From a virus, in the IMG/VR virus record IMGVR_UViG_3300046683_000129, positions 1 to 43,151 of that record: DNA of 43,151 nt; one strand, 5' to 3'. A program made the position numbers and the translations under genes. Below are positions 15,056 through 23,577 of this stretch, in pieces (the stretch's first letter is position 1; every line of letters begins with the position of its first letter). The notes beneath the pieces were generated by a model. The model had not been told where the DNA came from, searched no databases, and worked only from the letters and a program-made list of their open reading frames with translations.

Positions 15056-18038
15056 CAACCCGCCCAAGCCGAAGAACAACGCGTTCAAGAACGCTCAGTC
15101 GCAGCAGCCGAAGGTCAAGAACGACGCTGCACAGACGAGCGTTCCGAAGAACAACGCTATGGCGAACGCTCAGAACGCCGCCGTAGTCGAGCCGCCCAAA
15201 CACAAGGCTCCGTCGCTGCTCGGCCAGCTCTCGAATGCTGTCACGGCGCTCCCCTCGGCCACAGTCCACCTCGCTGCTGAGACCGTGAAGTCGGTGCCTG
15301 GTGCGCTCAAGCAAACCGTGATGGCTCCAGTGAACGCCGTAACTGCCGGTCCTGAGGCGGCACAGCGCCGGTTCTTCAAGGACGTGCCAATCGCAGAGCA
15401 GTTCCGGGCCTCGGGCTCCCGCACGGGTGGACGGCTCACGGACCTTGCCTCGGTGCCGTTCGGGCAGCAGTCGATCGGGCGCTCGAAGTACGGGCAGGCT
15501 GTGAAGCAAGGCACGATTCTCCCGACTGTGCTGGAGGATGTCGGTAACGTCGGACTCGCTTCTGCCGGTGCCTCCAAGATCGCCGGTCTGGCTGGAGCTG
15601 CTGGTATCCCTGGCGCAGAGGCTCTGTCCTCGGGGCTTGGCAAGGTGTCCACTCTTGGCGCCGACGTGGCTGGTGGCCCGGCGAAGGTCTACACCGCCAT
15701 CCCGAATGCCATCCGCTCTGCCGCTCGCCTTGGCGGAGTCGAGATTCCCACGGTAAGTGAGGGCATCAGCGCGGCTGCGGAAGCCTTCGCCAGACGTAAT
15801 CCCGGCGTGCTCGAAAGGTTCCCGACCATCACTCCTCTCGGCCGTGAGGGCAGAGCAAGTCTCCAGAAGAACAGCTCTGAGGCTGGGTTCCTGAAGATGC
15901 AGCACGAGCGGGCCATGAAGCTCTCCGATCAGGTAGGAGCCGACGCTGACACGACCGCCGCATCTCTCCTCGTCCACTCAGGTCAGGGCGCTCGGCTTGC
16001 GAACGCTGAAGCCGCCTCGATCGGTGGGTTCACAGACGAGCAACTGGCTCATCAGGCAACGGGCGGCTACCAGGGCGACTTGGCTGCGTCTCCGGCAGCA
16101 GCCCGCATGGCAGCCGACTACGCATCAGGCCGTCTGGCACCGGAGAAGGTCGCGCAGATCGACCAGCTCAATGCTCTGAGAGACCCCCTTGCTGCACAGC
16201 GAGAAGCGGGTGTGGCCTCGCGCGGGAACCTGAAGGACGAGCAACTGGGCTACAAGCCCATGAGCGACCAGAACGCACTCCCGCACGAAGTCCCAGTGAG
16301 TGACCTTCCTGCTCGTCTGCGCATCGGTGAGACAACCGGACGGCGGGCTACGGCTGACCTGCGGGCACAGGCCGATGAGTTCGCCGGGTCGTTGCCGTTC
16401 GTGCGTGACGCTCTCCACGACGCCGCTGACGACGCCGAGACGTTCATCGCTCAGATGGAGGCCTCAGGCCAGGACGTGACCCACGTCATCTCCGGTGATC
16501 CTCTGGCCCGCAAGTCTGCCGCACAGGTCCAGACTCGCAAGTTCTCCCGTATGCCTGCACGGCTCTCCGAAACGATGCGCAAGGAGACGATGGGGCATCC
16601 CCTCACGAACGAGGGGTTCTATCAGAACGAGTGGAACCGGACGTTCGAGAACGTCAGGAACAAGGCTGCGCTCGACCTGGAGACCTCAGTCGGCTCGCTC
16701 CCCGCTGACCTGGGGGTCGACGCTACGAACCTGAGCGGTGCTGCTCTGGATCGCACGATGGCCGCTGAGGGCTACACACGGGTCAGGCCCGACAAGTTCG
16801 GTCCCTCCACGGCCGATTCCCGCTACGTCCCCGACTACCTGAAGAACGCCTACGACCACGAGTTCATGGGTGCAGGTCACAGGATGCCGATTCTGCCCGC
16901 CGTGAACCGGGCCTGGAAGACGGCCGTGCTGCCCCTGTCGCCCAAATGGCACATCGGCAACGTCGTCGGCAACCTCTTCATGGCGACCGTCTTCGGCGGC
17001 ACGACCCCGCTCCAGCTCATCGCTCAACTTGGCGATGCCCGCCAGATGGTGAAAGAGGGCATCCTGAACGACTCCTCTCAGGCCCGCCTCTACACCTCCA
17101 ACATGACCCGAGGCGAGTTGGGACGAGGGCTGGTCGGCCAGCACGGCGAGATCATCGGGCCGCACACGAACCCCTCGATGCTCACGCCCAAGGGCTTCAT
17201 TCAGGCCTCCTACCGTGCCAACTCATTCATTGACGACGTGACCCGCACCGCCGTCTACCTGTCGAAGATCGACAAGGGCCTCAGCCCCGAGATCGCCGTC
17301 CGTGAGTCGCTGAACGCTATGGGCGACTTCACCCGTATGACTCCGTTCGAGCGGAACACGATCCGAGAGATCATCCCCTTCTACGCCTGGATGCGCCATG
17401 TGACCCAGGCTGCGATCCGCCTGCCGATCGAGCACCCGATGAGGGCGGCATGGATGATCGCCCTGGCAAACGAGTACGGCGACCCGCAGGGCGATCTCCC
17501 GGCTTACTTCAGGTCCGGGCTCCATGTCGGCAACGTCAACATCCCGCTCGGCAACATGAGTCCACTGAACGACGTGGTCTCCAGGTCTCCGTTCAGCCTG
17601 CCAGGCCTCGCAGCCGCCGTGTCTCCGGCCATCAAGGTGCCTGCCGAGGTCGGCCTGGGCCTCGATATGTCGCACCTGGGGACGAAGCCGATCGCTACAC
17701 GCCCGCCTGAGGCTGGTGGCCGGGATGCCAAGGGTCAGCTCCAGTTCGGGAAGCCGATCCTGAACCCGGCCTCGATCGGCAACATCCTCGTTAATCAGGT
17801 CCCGCTCGCCCGTGGACTCCGAGACTTCATTCAGGGACCCGCAGGTCGGTATGGCGGCACAGGCCAGATCATCCGTGATGACAAGGGCAACCCTGTCTAC
17901 CCCGATAATAGTGGACGGGTGAACGCCCTCCTGAGAACTCTCGTCCCGTTCCCTCGCAAATACACCGAGGACACTGGTTCGATTACTCCACCGCCAGGAA
18001 AGAAGAACAACGCGATGGCGAACGTGCAGAATGGCTAA
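15048..18038 (+). CDS. Large internal virion / ejection protein (996 aa)
   Basis: The longest gene. TTG start at 15048 with AAGGA 8 bases upstream, overlapping the previous gene by 8 bases. The N-terminal 45 residues carry three variants of a Lys-Asn-Asn/Asp-Ala motif, and the last 12 residues repeat KNNAMAN, found also at residues 35-41. Hydrophobic Gly/Ala-rich segments occur near 165-205. The C-terminal half has conserved-looking blocks (Leu-Ser-Pro-Lys-Trp-His-Ile-Gly-Asn near 628; Ile-Pro-Phe-Tyr-Ala-Trp-Met-Arg near 780). Probably ejected into the cell; no enzyme motif seen. Confidence 0.7.
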   Translation: MANNPPKPKNNAFKNAQSQQPKVKNDAAQTSVPKNNAMANAQNAAVVEPPKHKAPSLLGQLSNAVTALPSATVHLAAETVKSVPGALKQTVMAPVNAVTAGPEAAQRRFFKDVPIAEQFRASGSRTGGRLTDLASVPFGQQSIGRSKYGQAVKQGTILPTVLEDVGNVGLASAGASKIAGLAGAAGIPGAEALSSGLGKVSTLGADVAGGPAKVYTAIPNAIRSAARLGGVEIPTVSEGISAAAEAFARRNPGVLERFPTITPLGREGRASLQKNSSEAGFLKMQHERAMKLSDQVGADADTTAASLLVHSGQGARLANAEAASIGGFTDEQLAHQATGGYQGDLAASPAAARMAADYASGRLAPEKVAQIDQLNALRDPLAAQREAGVASRGNLKDEQLGYKPMSDQNALPHEVPVSDLPARLRIGETTGRRATADLRAQADEFAGSLPFVRDALHDAADDAETFIAQMEASGQDVTHVISGDPLARKSAAQVQTRKFSRMPARLSETMRKETMGHPLTNEGFYQNEWNRTFENVRNKAALDLETSVGSLPADLGVDATNLSGAALDRTMAAEGYTRVRPDKFGPSTADSRYVPDYLKNAYDHEFMGAGHRMPILPAVNRAWKTAVLPLSPKWHIGNVVGNLFMATVFGGTTPLQLIAQLGDARQMVKEGILNDSSQARLYTSNMTRGELGRGLVGQHGEIIGPHTNPSMLTPKGFIQASYRANSFIDDVTRTAVYLSKIDKGLSPEIAVRESLNAMGDFTRMTPFERNTIREIIPFYAWMRHVTQAAIRLPIEHPMRAAWMIALANEYGDPQGDLPAYFRSGLHVGNVNIPLGNMSPLNDVVSRSPFSLPGLAAAVSPAIKVPAEVGLGLDMSHLGTKPIATRPPEAGGRDAKGQLQFGKPILNPASIGNILVNQVPLARGLRDFIQGPAGRYGGTGQIIRDDKGNPVYPDNSGRVNALLRTLVPFPRKYTEDTGSITPPPGKKNNAMANVQNG

Positions 18039-18231
18039 CTTCTCTCCCACTCAAAGAGCCGCACTCGCTAAGACCGGAGCGGCTATGCCTGGCGGTAGAT
18101 ACCCGATCCGCAATGCCTCTGACCTGGCAAATGCCGTGAAGGATTACAATAGAACAGGCCAGGACCCGTCTGTTCGGGCTCACATCCTCTCCCGCTCCAA
18201 AGCTCTCCATCTTCCGCCTCCCGGCATCTAA
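18031..18231 (+). CDS. Small protein with DUF6582-like motif (66 aa)
   Basis: The pattern Pro-Gly-Gly-Arg-Tyr-Pro-Ile-Arg-Asn-x-x-Asp-Leu-x-x-Ala (residues 20-35), then His-Ile-x-x-Arg-(S/A)-Lys-Ala-Leu, resembles a short helical domain common in phage structural and protease proteins (DUF6582-like). Here it stands alone. The start overlaps the previous stop by 8 bases. Role unknown; it may bind a virion protein. Family assignment is from memory of the motif. Confidence 0.65.
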   Translation: MANFSPTQRAALAKTGAAMPGGRYPIRNASDLANAVKDYNRTGQDPSVRAHILSRSKALHLPPPGI

Positions 18232-18239
18232 AGGAACCC

Positions 18240-19568
18240 ATGAACCGTCGTACTGTCGCCGTAATCGCCGCCGTAGGCCTCCTCGGAGTGGGTGCAGGCC
18301 TCACCGCCAACGCCCTTGACTCGAAGGCAGACCCACTGCCTGCGTTCAGTGCGAACTTCGAGCAGCCCGGCGACTTCGCCGCTCAGTTCGACTTCGGCTA
18401 TTCCGGTATCGGCCCGTTCAGCTCACAGGGCGGCATCACCTCGTTCCACGGCGACCATGCGGCGACGCCTGACGGCACGACGTGCGGCGGGCCGACCACC
18501 GACCGGACCGTCGCCTTCGGCGGCACACAGGACGCAGTCGACTTCTCGCAACTGTTCTGGCAGTGCGCGCCTGGTGGTACGGGCACCGGCCATCTGATGA
18601 CAGGGCTGACGACGCTCGGCTACAACCATCTTTGGTTCTCACCGAAGCCCGAGTTCACCGCCATCACAAAGGTCTGCTGGGACATCAATGAGACGACCGA
18701 GGGCGGCAAGTGGACCGAGGTGCAGTTCGTCGGTCACGCCGACGCTGTCCGCTATCCGACGGGTACGGTCACGATGGACGGCAACGCTCGTGCTCGTGGC
18801 ACTGGCGGTTTCGACCTCGGCTACACCGACCCTGAGTTTCAGGAGAACGGGCCGAACAACGGACTGTTCTCCGGTACGGGTGACATCGCCGGGTTGAAGA
18901 TCGGGTTCGGTTCCATCTTCGACTGGTGGCAGACCCCGCACGATTTCCTCGCTACGGGTGTGGGCTGGCCTGGTCTGCTGCCGGGCGCGTCGACTCCGCC
19001 GAACCCGGTCATCACCGACAAGGCGACCCGCTACCAGTCTTGTGTGGAGAACACGGGTACGTCTCAGCTGACGATCACGAACGCTCAGCCGAACGGTGTT
19101 CACGTGTATACCATCGACGGGCACATCCCGCAGGACGCCCGGCGAGTCGTGTTCCATGATGCGGAATACGACGGCCCGAAGCGTGACCTGTACGACCCGA
19201 ACGCGCTCACCTGGCATTGGGACAATATCCAAGTGTTCACGGCTGCTGGTGGGCCACCGCCCACGACAACCACGACGGTCGCGCCTACAACCACAACTAC
19301 GGCACCTACGACCACTGTGCCGCCAACCACGACCACGACGGCGCCTACGACTACGGTTCCTCCTACTACCACCACGGTCGCGCCTACCACCACTGTCCCG
19401 CCCACAACCACGACTGTCCCGCCGACCACGACGACTGTGCCGCCGACCACGACGACGACCATCGCCCCGGTCCCGGCGTGCCCGGCAGGGTTCACGACAG
19501 CGCAGCGAAACTGGTGTCTCGCCGTTAATGCGCACATCGCCGCGCTCGAAGCGAAGAACCCGCATTGA
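18240..19568 (+). CDS. Secreted Thr/Pro-linker protein (442 aa)
   Basis: Residues 1-25 form a classical signal peptide with cleavage expected after Ala-Asn-Ala. A 310-residue domain follows, beta-rich with four or five Cys and many Trp/Tyr, perhaps a lectin-like sandwich. Residues about 340-407 are a linker of TTTT-V-PP/AP units, then a 35-residue C-terminal part with Cys414 and Cys426. No such linker occurs elsewhere in the window, and the design matches secreted actinobacterial surface proteins, suggesting acquisition from a host. It lies among virion genes, so a virion-attached adhesin is the alternative. Confidence 0.75.
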   Translation: MNRRTVAVIAAVGLLGVGAGLTANALDSKADPLPAFSANFEQPGDFAAQFDFGYSGIGPFSSQGGITSFHGDHAATPDGTTCGGPTTDRTVAFGGTQDAVDFSQLFWQCAPGGTGTGHLMTGLTTLGYNHLWFSPKPEFTAITKVCWDINETTEGGKWTEVQFVGHADAVRYPTGTVTMDGNARARGTGGFDLGYTDPEFQENGPNNGLFSGTGDIAGLKIGFGSIFDWWQTPHDFLATGVGWPGLLPGASTPPNPVITDKATRYQSCVENTGTSQLTITNAQPNGVHVYTIDGHIPQDARRVVFHDAEYDGPKRDLYDPNALTWHWDNIQVFTAAGGPPPTTTTTVAPTTTTTAPTTTVPPTTTTTAPTTTVPPTTTTVAPTTTVPPTTTTVPPTTTTVPPTTTTTIAPVPACPAGFTTAQRNWCLAVNAHIAALEAKNPH

Positions 19569-20290
19569 CGATTACGAACACGGTACTGACCGGCGCCGAA
19601 TCTGCCGGGACGACCACGACCCCGGACTTCACATCCACTTCGGGTTCGCTGATCGTCGTCGTAGGCTCGTGGTTCGGGTCATCGACTGACCCGGTCGCCG
19701 GTACGGGTAGCAGTGGCAGCATCACCGACAACAAGACCAACCCATACACGCTGGCGGGATTCATCAGGAACGGATCAAACGAAGGCGTCGCGGTTTGGTA
19801 CAACCTCGCGGGGACGCGGGGAGCGTCCCATCACGTGATCATGCTAGTCGGGTCCGCAGGCTCGAACAACCTCGGCGTTGCCGAGTTCACGACGAACAAC
19901 ACATGGAACAGTCCCCCATTCGATTCGGGGACGTTCGCTACGGGGACAGATTCGACCGACCCCATCGGCATCACCGCCGCAGGGGCGATAAGTGGCACGG
20001 CTGTCGCTTTCTTCGGGTCGTGTATCGACAACGGCGCGAACGGTACATGGACCCCGTCGACCGGCTACTCAAACATCTTCAACTTCGGCAACGGCTCTAT
20101 CGGCCTTACGTCCGATTCCTCGTACAAGATCGGCGAGACGGGCACCCCAACTCTCAGCGTTGGCTACTCCGCAGCGATCAGTTCGGCCCGCAACCTGTTC
20201 GCGACGTTCTCTGAGGCTGGCGGCGGTGGTGCTTTCGATCCCCCCGACCTCCAAATGCCGATCCGCCAGCTCAACGTCTACCGGATGTAA
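19565..20290 (+). CDS. Putative fibre/virion protein (241 aa)
   Basis: TTG start overlapping the preceding stop (TTGA). All-beta, Gly/Ser/Thr/Asn-rich protein with few charged residues, typical of phage fibre or head-surface proteins. The C-terminal 25 residues have a Gly run then an Arg-containing tail ending Asn-Val-Tyr-Arg-Met. No family recognised. Its third codon positions are less GC-rich than its neighbours. Confidence 0.65.
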   Translation: MTITNTVLTGAESAGTTTTPDFTSTSGSLIVVVGSWFGSSTDPVAGTGSSGSITDNKTNPYTLAGFIRNGSNEGVAVWYNLAGTRGASHHVIMLVGSAGSNNLGVAEFTTNNTWNSPPFDSGTFATGTDSTDPIGITAAGAISGTAVAFFGSCIDNGANGTWTPSTGYSNIFNFGNGSIGLTSDSSYKIGETGTPTLSVGYSAAISSARNLFATFSEAGGGGAFDPPDLQMPIRQLNVYRM

Positions 20291-20321
20291 TAAGGCCCGT
20301 AGCCGTTCCACTCTATAATCT
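20291..20321 (+). promoter_or_regulatory. Second TATAAT promoter, upstream of the 155-aa gene
   Basis: CTCTATAATCT at 20311-20321 repeats exactly the 11 bases at 7292-7302 before the capsid gene. TATAAT lies at 20314-20319; no good -35 is visible 17 bp upstream. The distance to the ATG at 20369 is about 50 bp and includes AAGGAG. The shared motif suggests recognition by the same polymerase form. Confidence 0.7.
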
Positions 20322-20368
20322 GTGCAGCCCTGCCGCAAGACCCAAATCCACCCAAGGAGATACACCTA

Positions 20369-20836
20369 ATGGCCGCAGTTTCCGGCGTCTACAACCTGGT
20401 CCGGTCGTCGGTTACGACTTCCACGGCCATCACAATCCAGCAAGTCACCCAGGTTGCCGGTGCGGCTTCCGAGTTCACTCGTGCCTGGACGAACCAGTCG
20501 ACCATCACGGCGACTTCACAGACCCGTATCCAGCTCCTCCGCAAGTCGACCCCTGCGACGGTCACGTCACAGACCCCGGCTCTGCTCGGTGTCGGTATGC
20601 AGGCCTCGAAGGCTGTCGGCGGTACCGGCGCAACCGGCATCACCGCTTCGGCTGAAGGCTCTGACGGTGCGGTCTACATCGAAGAGGGCTTCAACATCGT
20701 GAACGGCTGGCTGTACCTCCCCGTTCCCGAGGAGCGCGTCTACATCATCAACACGACTGTCGGCCTGAAGTTCCCGACCACTCCCACCTCGGCGGGCTGG
20801 GTCTCGGGGCAGGAGTGGTTGGAATACGCGAGCTGA
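20369..20836 (+). CDS. Probable abundant virion protein (155 aa)
   Basis: Beta-rich, Thr/Val/Ser-rich protein with a strong ribosome site (AAGGAG, 8 bases before ATG) and its own promoter identical in core to that of the capsid gene. Those two features suggest a high copy number in the particle, for example a decoration, fibre-head or appendage subunit. No family recognised. The C-terminus ends Gln-Glu-Trp-Leu-Glu-Tyr-Ala-Ser. Confidence 0.75.
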   Translation: MAAVSGVYNLVRSSVTTSTAITIQQVTQVAGAASEFTRAWTNQSTITATSQTRIQLLRKSTPATVTSQTPALLGVGMQASKAVGGTGATGITASAEGSDGAVYIEEGFNIVNGWLYLPVPEERVYIINTTVGLKFPTTPTSAGWVSGQEWLEYAS

Positions 20837-20837
20837 C

Positions 20838-21164
20838 GTGGCTGTCCTTCTTGGGGAGGCGGGCATCGGTTCAGGTCTGGCGGGTACTTCCGCTACGACT
20901 GCCGGTGCTCGCCAGACCACGAAACTGATCCGTCAGGGTTTCAAGCTCGCCGTGCTCGGCTGCGAGGAACCGTCACCAGAACGGCCGAACACGCTGCGCT
21001 GGTGGCACATCGTCCGCCCCGGCTCGTACAACGTTCCTGCGCTCGGTGAGAGGCTGACCTACGGCCGGTCATTGTGCCGCAAGACAGTAGTTTCTAACGG
21101 CTATGCCGCCGACTGGAGACCACCTGAGGGACAACTGTGCCCAGCGTGTAACGAACAGCTCTAG
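20838..21164 (+). CDS. Small Cys-containing protein (108 aa)
   Basis: GTG start one base after the previous stop. Cys42, His57, Cys80, Cys101 and Cys104 (CPAC) could bind a zinc ion. The N-terminal 25 residues are Gly/Ala/Thr-rich. An Arg-Trp-Trp-His-Ile-Val-Arg segment sits in the middle. Similar small zinc proteins recur in this genome. Position among fibre genes suggests a virion or chaperone role, but nothing proves it. Confidence 0.65.
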   Translation: MAVLLGEAGIGSGLAGTSATTAGARQTTKLIRQGFKLAVLGCEEPSPERPNTLRWWHIVRPGSYNVPALGERLTYGRSLCRKTVVSNGYAADWRPPEGQLCPACNEQL

Positions 21165-21175
21165 GGAGTAACTGA

Positions 21176-22717
21176 ATGGCTGGCAACGCTGGCACCTTTC
21201 GAGTTGTCAGGCCATATCAGCCCCCTGTTCGCATCGACCAGTCCGATGCCTCGCAAGACTCCACGCTCAAATACCCGCTCGGGCTTGTGCCGTGGCAGCG
21301 CACACCGTCCTCCAACTTCTGGGCTGGGCAACGCCGCCCGGTTATCGACCAGTCGACTCAGACTGTCCCCGATCTTGAACTAGAGCTGACTCACGCCGTT
21401 CTCGGGAACCGGCCCTGGCGGCGGGACACGGTCGAGACGTACTGGGAGCAACGCCGGTACACGATCGACGAGTCGTCTCCCGACCTCGAAGCGGAGCTGA
21501 CTCACCGTCAACTGGTCCAGCCCCTCCCCGCACGGCTGTATGCCACCGAATACTGGGCGCAGCGCCGCGCCATCATCGACCAGTCTGCGCAGTTCCCGCC
21601 AGACCTGGAGACAGAGCTAACCCACCCGCCGCTTGGCCTGAAGCCGTGGCAGCGTCCGTTCCTGTCTGGCTACATCACTCCTCAGCGTCGCTACACGATT
21701 GACGAGAGTTCGCCCGATCTCGAAGCCGAGCTGACCCACCCGAACCTCGCCAAGCCGTTCTCCCCACGGGCACGAGACCTCCAGTATTGGCTCCAGAGGC
21801 CCATCAAGGCCGACCAGTCGGTTCCCCCCGACCTGGAACTGGAACTGACCCATGCGGTCCTCGGGCTGCGCCAGTGGCTCCGGGCGACATCGACTGCCGT
21901 CTGGAATCAGCGCAGGCCGGTCATCGACCAGTCGGATCAGAACCCGCCTGATCTGGAACTGGAACTGACGCACCAGCCGCTCGGGCAGCGCCAGTGGCAG
22001 CGAAAGCCGTCCTCGAACACCTGGTATCAGCTCCACCCCCGCGCTGACCAGTCTGTCGCTGACCTCGAACTGGAGCTGACGCATTCGCCGCTCGGGCAGC
22101 GAATGCACTGGCAGCAGCGCAAGTCGTTCGCCTATTGGCTCCAGCGTATTGCGAAGGCTGACCAGTCCACTCCCCCCGCATTTGTCGCCCAAGGCTCGGA
22201 AATCTATGCCTGGGGCCAGTTCATGTGGGGTGGGGCTATCCCCGCCGCAGCCTTTGTGCTCGTTCTGGTGCCTCCGGTGGGCATCTTGCTGGATAATGAT
22301 GGTAAGAGCACGGTCACTCTCGACAATGAGGGTGGCACGAGCATCAATCTCGATCACGACGGTATTGCCGGTCTTTGGAAGGGTGGCGTAAGGGTGACAG
22401 ATTTCTGGATCAAGAGGAATGACACCCTCTCTCCCATCTCGGGCCAACTCACGGACGCGCTCGGGAATCACCCCAGTCTGGCCGGGGCAACTGTGCTCAT
22501 CAAAGCAAAGGACATGGCTGGAAACATCCTGTTCTCGTCCACGGCTACGGTCACTGACGCCACGAACTCCCTCATCTCTTACACCTTCACCGCGCCTCAA
22601 ACCGCTGTGGCGGTCGAAGGCCTGCTGGAGTTCCAGGTGACGTTCGCTGGAGGCGCCATTCAGACGTTCCCGAATGACGGGTTCATCGCTCTCCACATCT
22701 TGGAGGACGTGAGTTGA
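21176..22717 (+). CDS. Tandem-repeat tail protein with BppU-like C-terminus (513 aa)
   Basis: Residues about 55-330 are seven repeats of 37-41 residues with the pattern (I/A)D(Q/E)S-x(1-5)-PDLE-x-ELTH-x-x-L, then a basic/aromatic part ending (W/Y)-x-x-QRR; a partial copy stands at each end. Two repeat classes occur: IDQS with longer spacers and IDESSPDLEAELTH. Residues 330-400 hold hydrophobic strands and a triplet-like LDNDG / LDNEG / LDHDG run. Residues 405-513 (Thr-Asp-Phe-Trp-Ile-Lys-Arg-Asn-Asp to Phe-Pro-Asn-Asp-Gly-Phe-Ile) resemble the BppU N-terminal domain of baseplate proteins. The repeats are not recognised. Confidence 0.75.
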   Translation: MAGNAGTFRVVRPYQPPVRIDQSDASQDSTLKYPLGLVPWQRTPSSNFWAGQRRPVIDQSTQTVPDLELELTHAVLGNRPWRRDTVETYWEQRRYTIDESSPDLEAELTHRQLVQPLPARLYATEYWAQRRAIIDQSAQFPPDLETELTHPPLGLKPWQRPFLSGYITPQRRYTIDESSPDLEAELTHPNLAKPFSPRARDLQYWLQRPIKADQSVPPDLELELTHAVLGLRQWLRATSTAVWNQRRPVIDQSDQNPPDLELELTHQPLGQRQWQRKPSSNTWYQLHPRADQSVADLELELTHSPLGQRMHWQQRKSFAYWLQRIAKADQSTPPAFVAQGSEIYAWGQFMWGGAIPAAAFVLVLVPPVGILLDNDGKSTVTLDNEGGTSINLDHDGIAGLWKGGVRVTDFWIKRNDTLSPISGQLTDALGNHPSLAGATVLIKAKDMAGNILFSSTATVTDATNSLISYTFTAPQTAVAVEGLLEFQVTFAGGAIQTFPNDGFIALHILEDVS

Positions 22718-23172
22718 CCCGCCTGAGGACCGATGTCAAGTTCGGTCTCATCACCGACAATCCGCTGAATGCGGGTGCGACGACCGTCAACTCGGCCGGG
22801 TTCGCCAACCTGCCCGCTGTCACCGGCACCGACGACCTGCTGTTCACGCTCGACCCTGCTGCGGTCTACGGCGACCCCGAGATCGTCAGGGTCACCGCCC
22901 ACACGGCCTCGGCCACGGTGGTCACGGTGGTCCGTGGACAGCTCAGCACCACCCAACGCTCCCATCAGCAAGGGGTGGCCTGGGTTCACGCCCCGTACAC
23001 CGTCGATGTCATCATGCAATGCACGTCCACGACCCGGCCGTCAGTAGGCCTGTATGACGGGTTGGACATCTACGAGACCGACACGAAACGTCTTGCCCGC
23101 TGGAATGGGTCGGCGTGGACGACGGTCGCTCCACCTTCCCTGCCCGTCGTTACCTGGCGCAACTTCTCCTAA
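22714..23172 (+). CDS. Tail fibre-type protein (152 aa)
   Basis: TTG start overlapping the previous stop, with GGAGGACG upstream. The first 95 residues follow a common phage tail pattern (Val-Thr-Val-Val-Arg-Gly-Gln...His-x-x-Gly-Val-Ala). Then Thr-Arg-Pro-Ser-Val-Gly-Leu-Tyr-Asp-Gly-Leu-Asp-Ile-Tyr-Glu-Thr-Asp-Thr and Trp-Asn-Gly-Ser-Ala-Trp, a motif usual at fibre head-binding or collar ends. Role: part of the host-binding apparatus. Confidence 0.75.
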   Translation: MTRLRTDVKFGLITDNPLNAGATTVNSAGFANLPAVTGTDDLLFTLDPAAVYGDPEIVRVTAHTASATVVTVVRGQLSTTQRSHQQGVAWVHAPYTVDVIMQCTSTTRPSVGLYDGLDIYETDTKRLARWNGSAWTTVAPPSLPVVTWRNFS

Positions 23173-23181
23173 AGGACCCTG

Positions 23182-23577
23182 ATGGCTACAGAAGCACAGT
23201 TCGCTGCAACTCCCAATCTCGGCACCGGCTCGATCACAGCCGCCAACACGGCCAGAGACGGCACCGGCTCGAACCTGGTGACCGCGTGGACTGCCGGAGC
23301 TTCAGGCGGGAAGGTGAACGAGATCAGGGTGAAGGCCACCGGCCAGTCGGCTGCGGGTCTCATCACGATCTTCTACCATGACGGCACGAACTTCCGCCTC
23401 CTCACCGAGATCGCCACGACGGCCATCACGCCTTCTACGACGGTGGCAGCATTCGAGTCGACCCCAATCCGGTTCGCTGACCTCGACATGCCCGTAGGGT
23501 CGACGATCCGTACGGGCTCTACCGTTGCCCCGGTGTCCGGTGCGTACAGCGTCTTCGTGGAGGGCGGGAACTTCTAA
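23182..23577 (+). CDS. Tail fibre-type beta protein (131 aa)
   Basis: All-beta, Thr/Ala/Gly-rich protein with Phe-Tyr-His-Asp-Gly-Thr-Asn-Phe-Arg-Leu-Leu near residue 63. This type is common as a fibre knob or decoration subunit next to lysis genes. Start ATG 23182 has AAAGGA upstream. It overlaps the next start by one base (TAATGG). Confidence 0.65.
   Translation: MATEAQFAATPNLGTGSITAANTARDGTGSNLVTAWTAGASGGKVNEIRVKATGQSAAGLITIFYHDGTNFRLLTEIATTAITPSTTVAAFESTPIRFADLDMPVGSTIRTGSTVAPVSGAYSVFVEGGNF

Noticed and set aside
14985-15977. Leftward frame of 330 codons opposite the 996-aa gene
   Set aside because: Arg/Ser/Leu-rich product typical of an antisense frame in GC-rich DNA; the plus strand carries a clear long gene.
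19257-19470. Repetitive DNA that could be mistaken for a CRISPR or satellite array
   Set aside because: The period is short and irregular and follows codons for Thr, Pro and Val within a gene; there are no spacers.
18639-19565. Leftward Arg/Gly-rich frame opposite the Thr/Pro linker
   Set aside because: Its repeats are only the complement of ACC/ACG Thr codons in the linker; no independent support.
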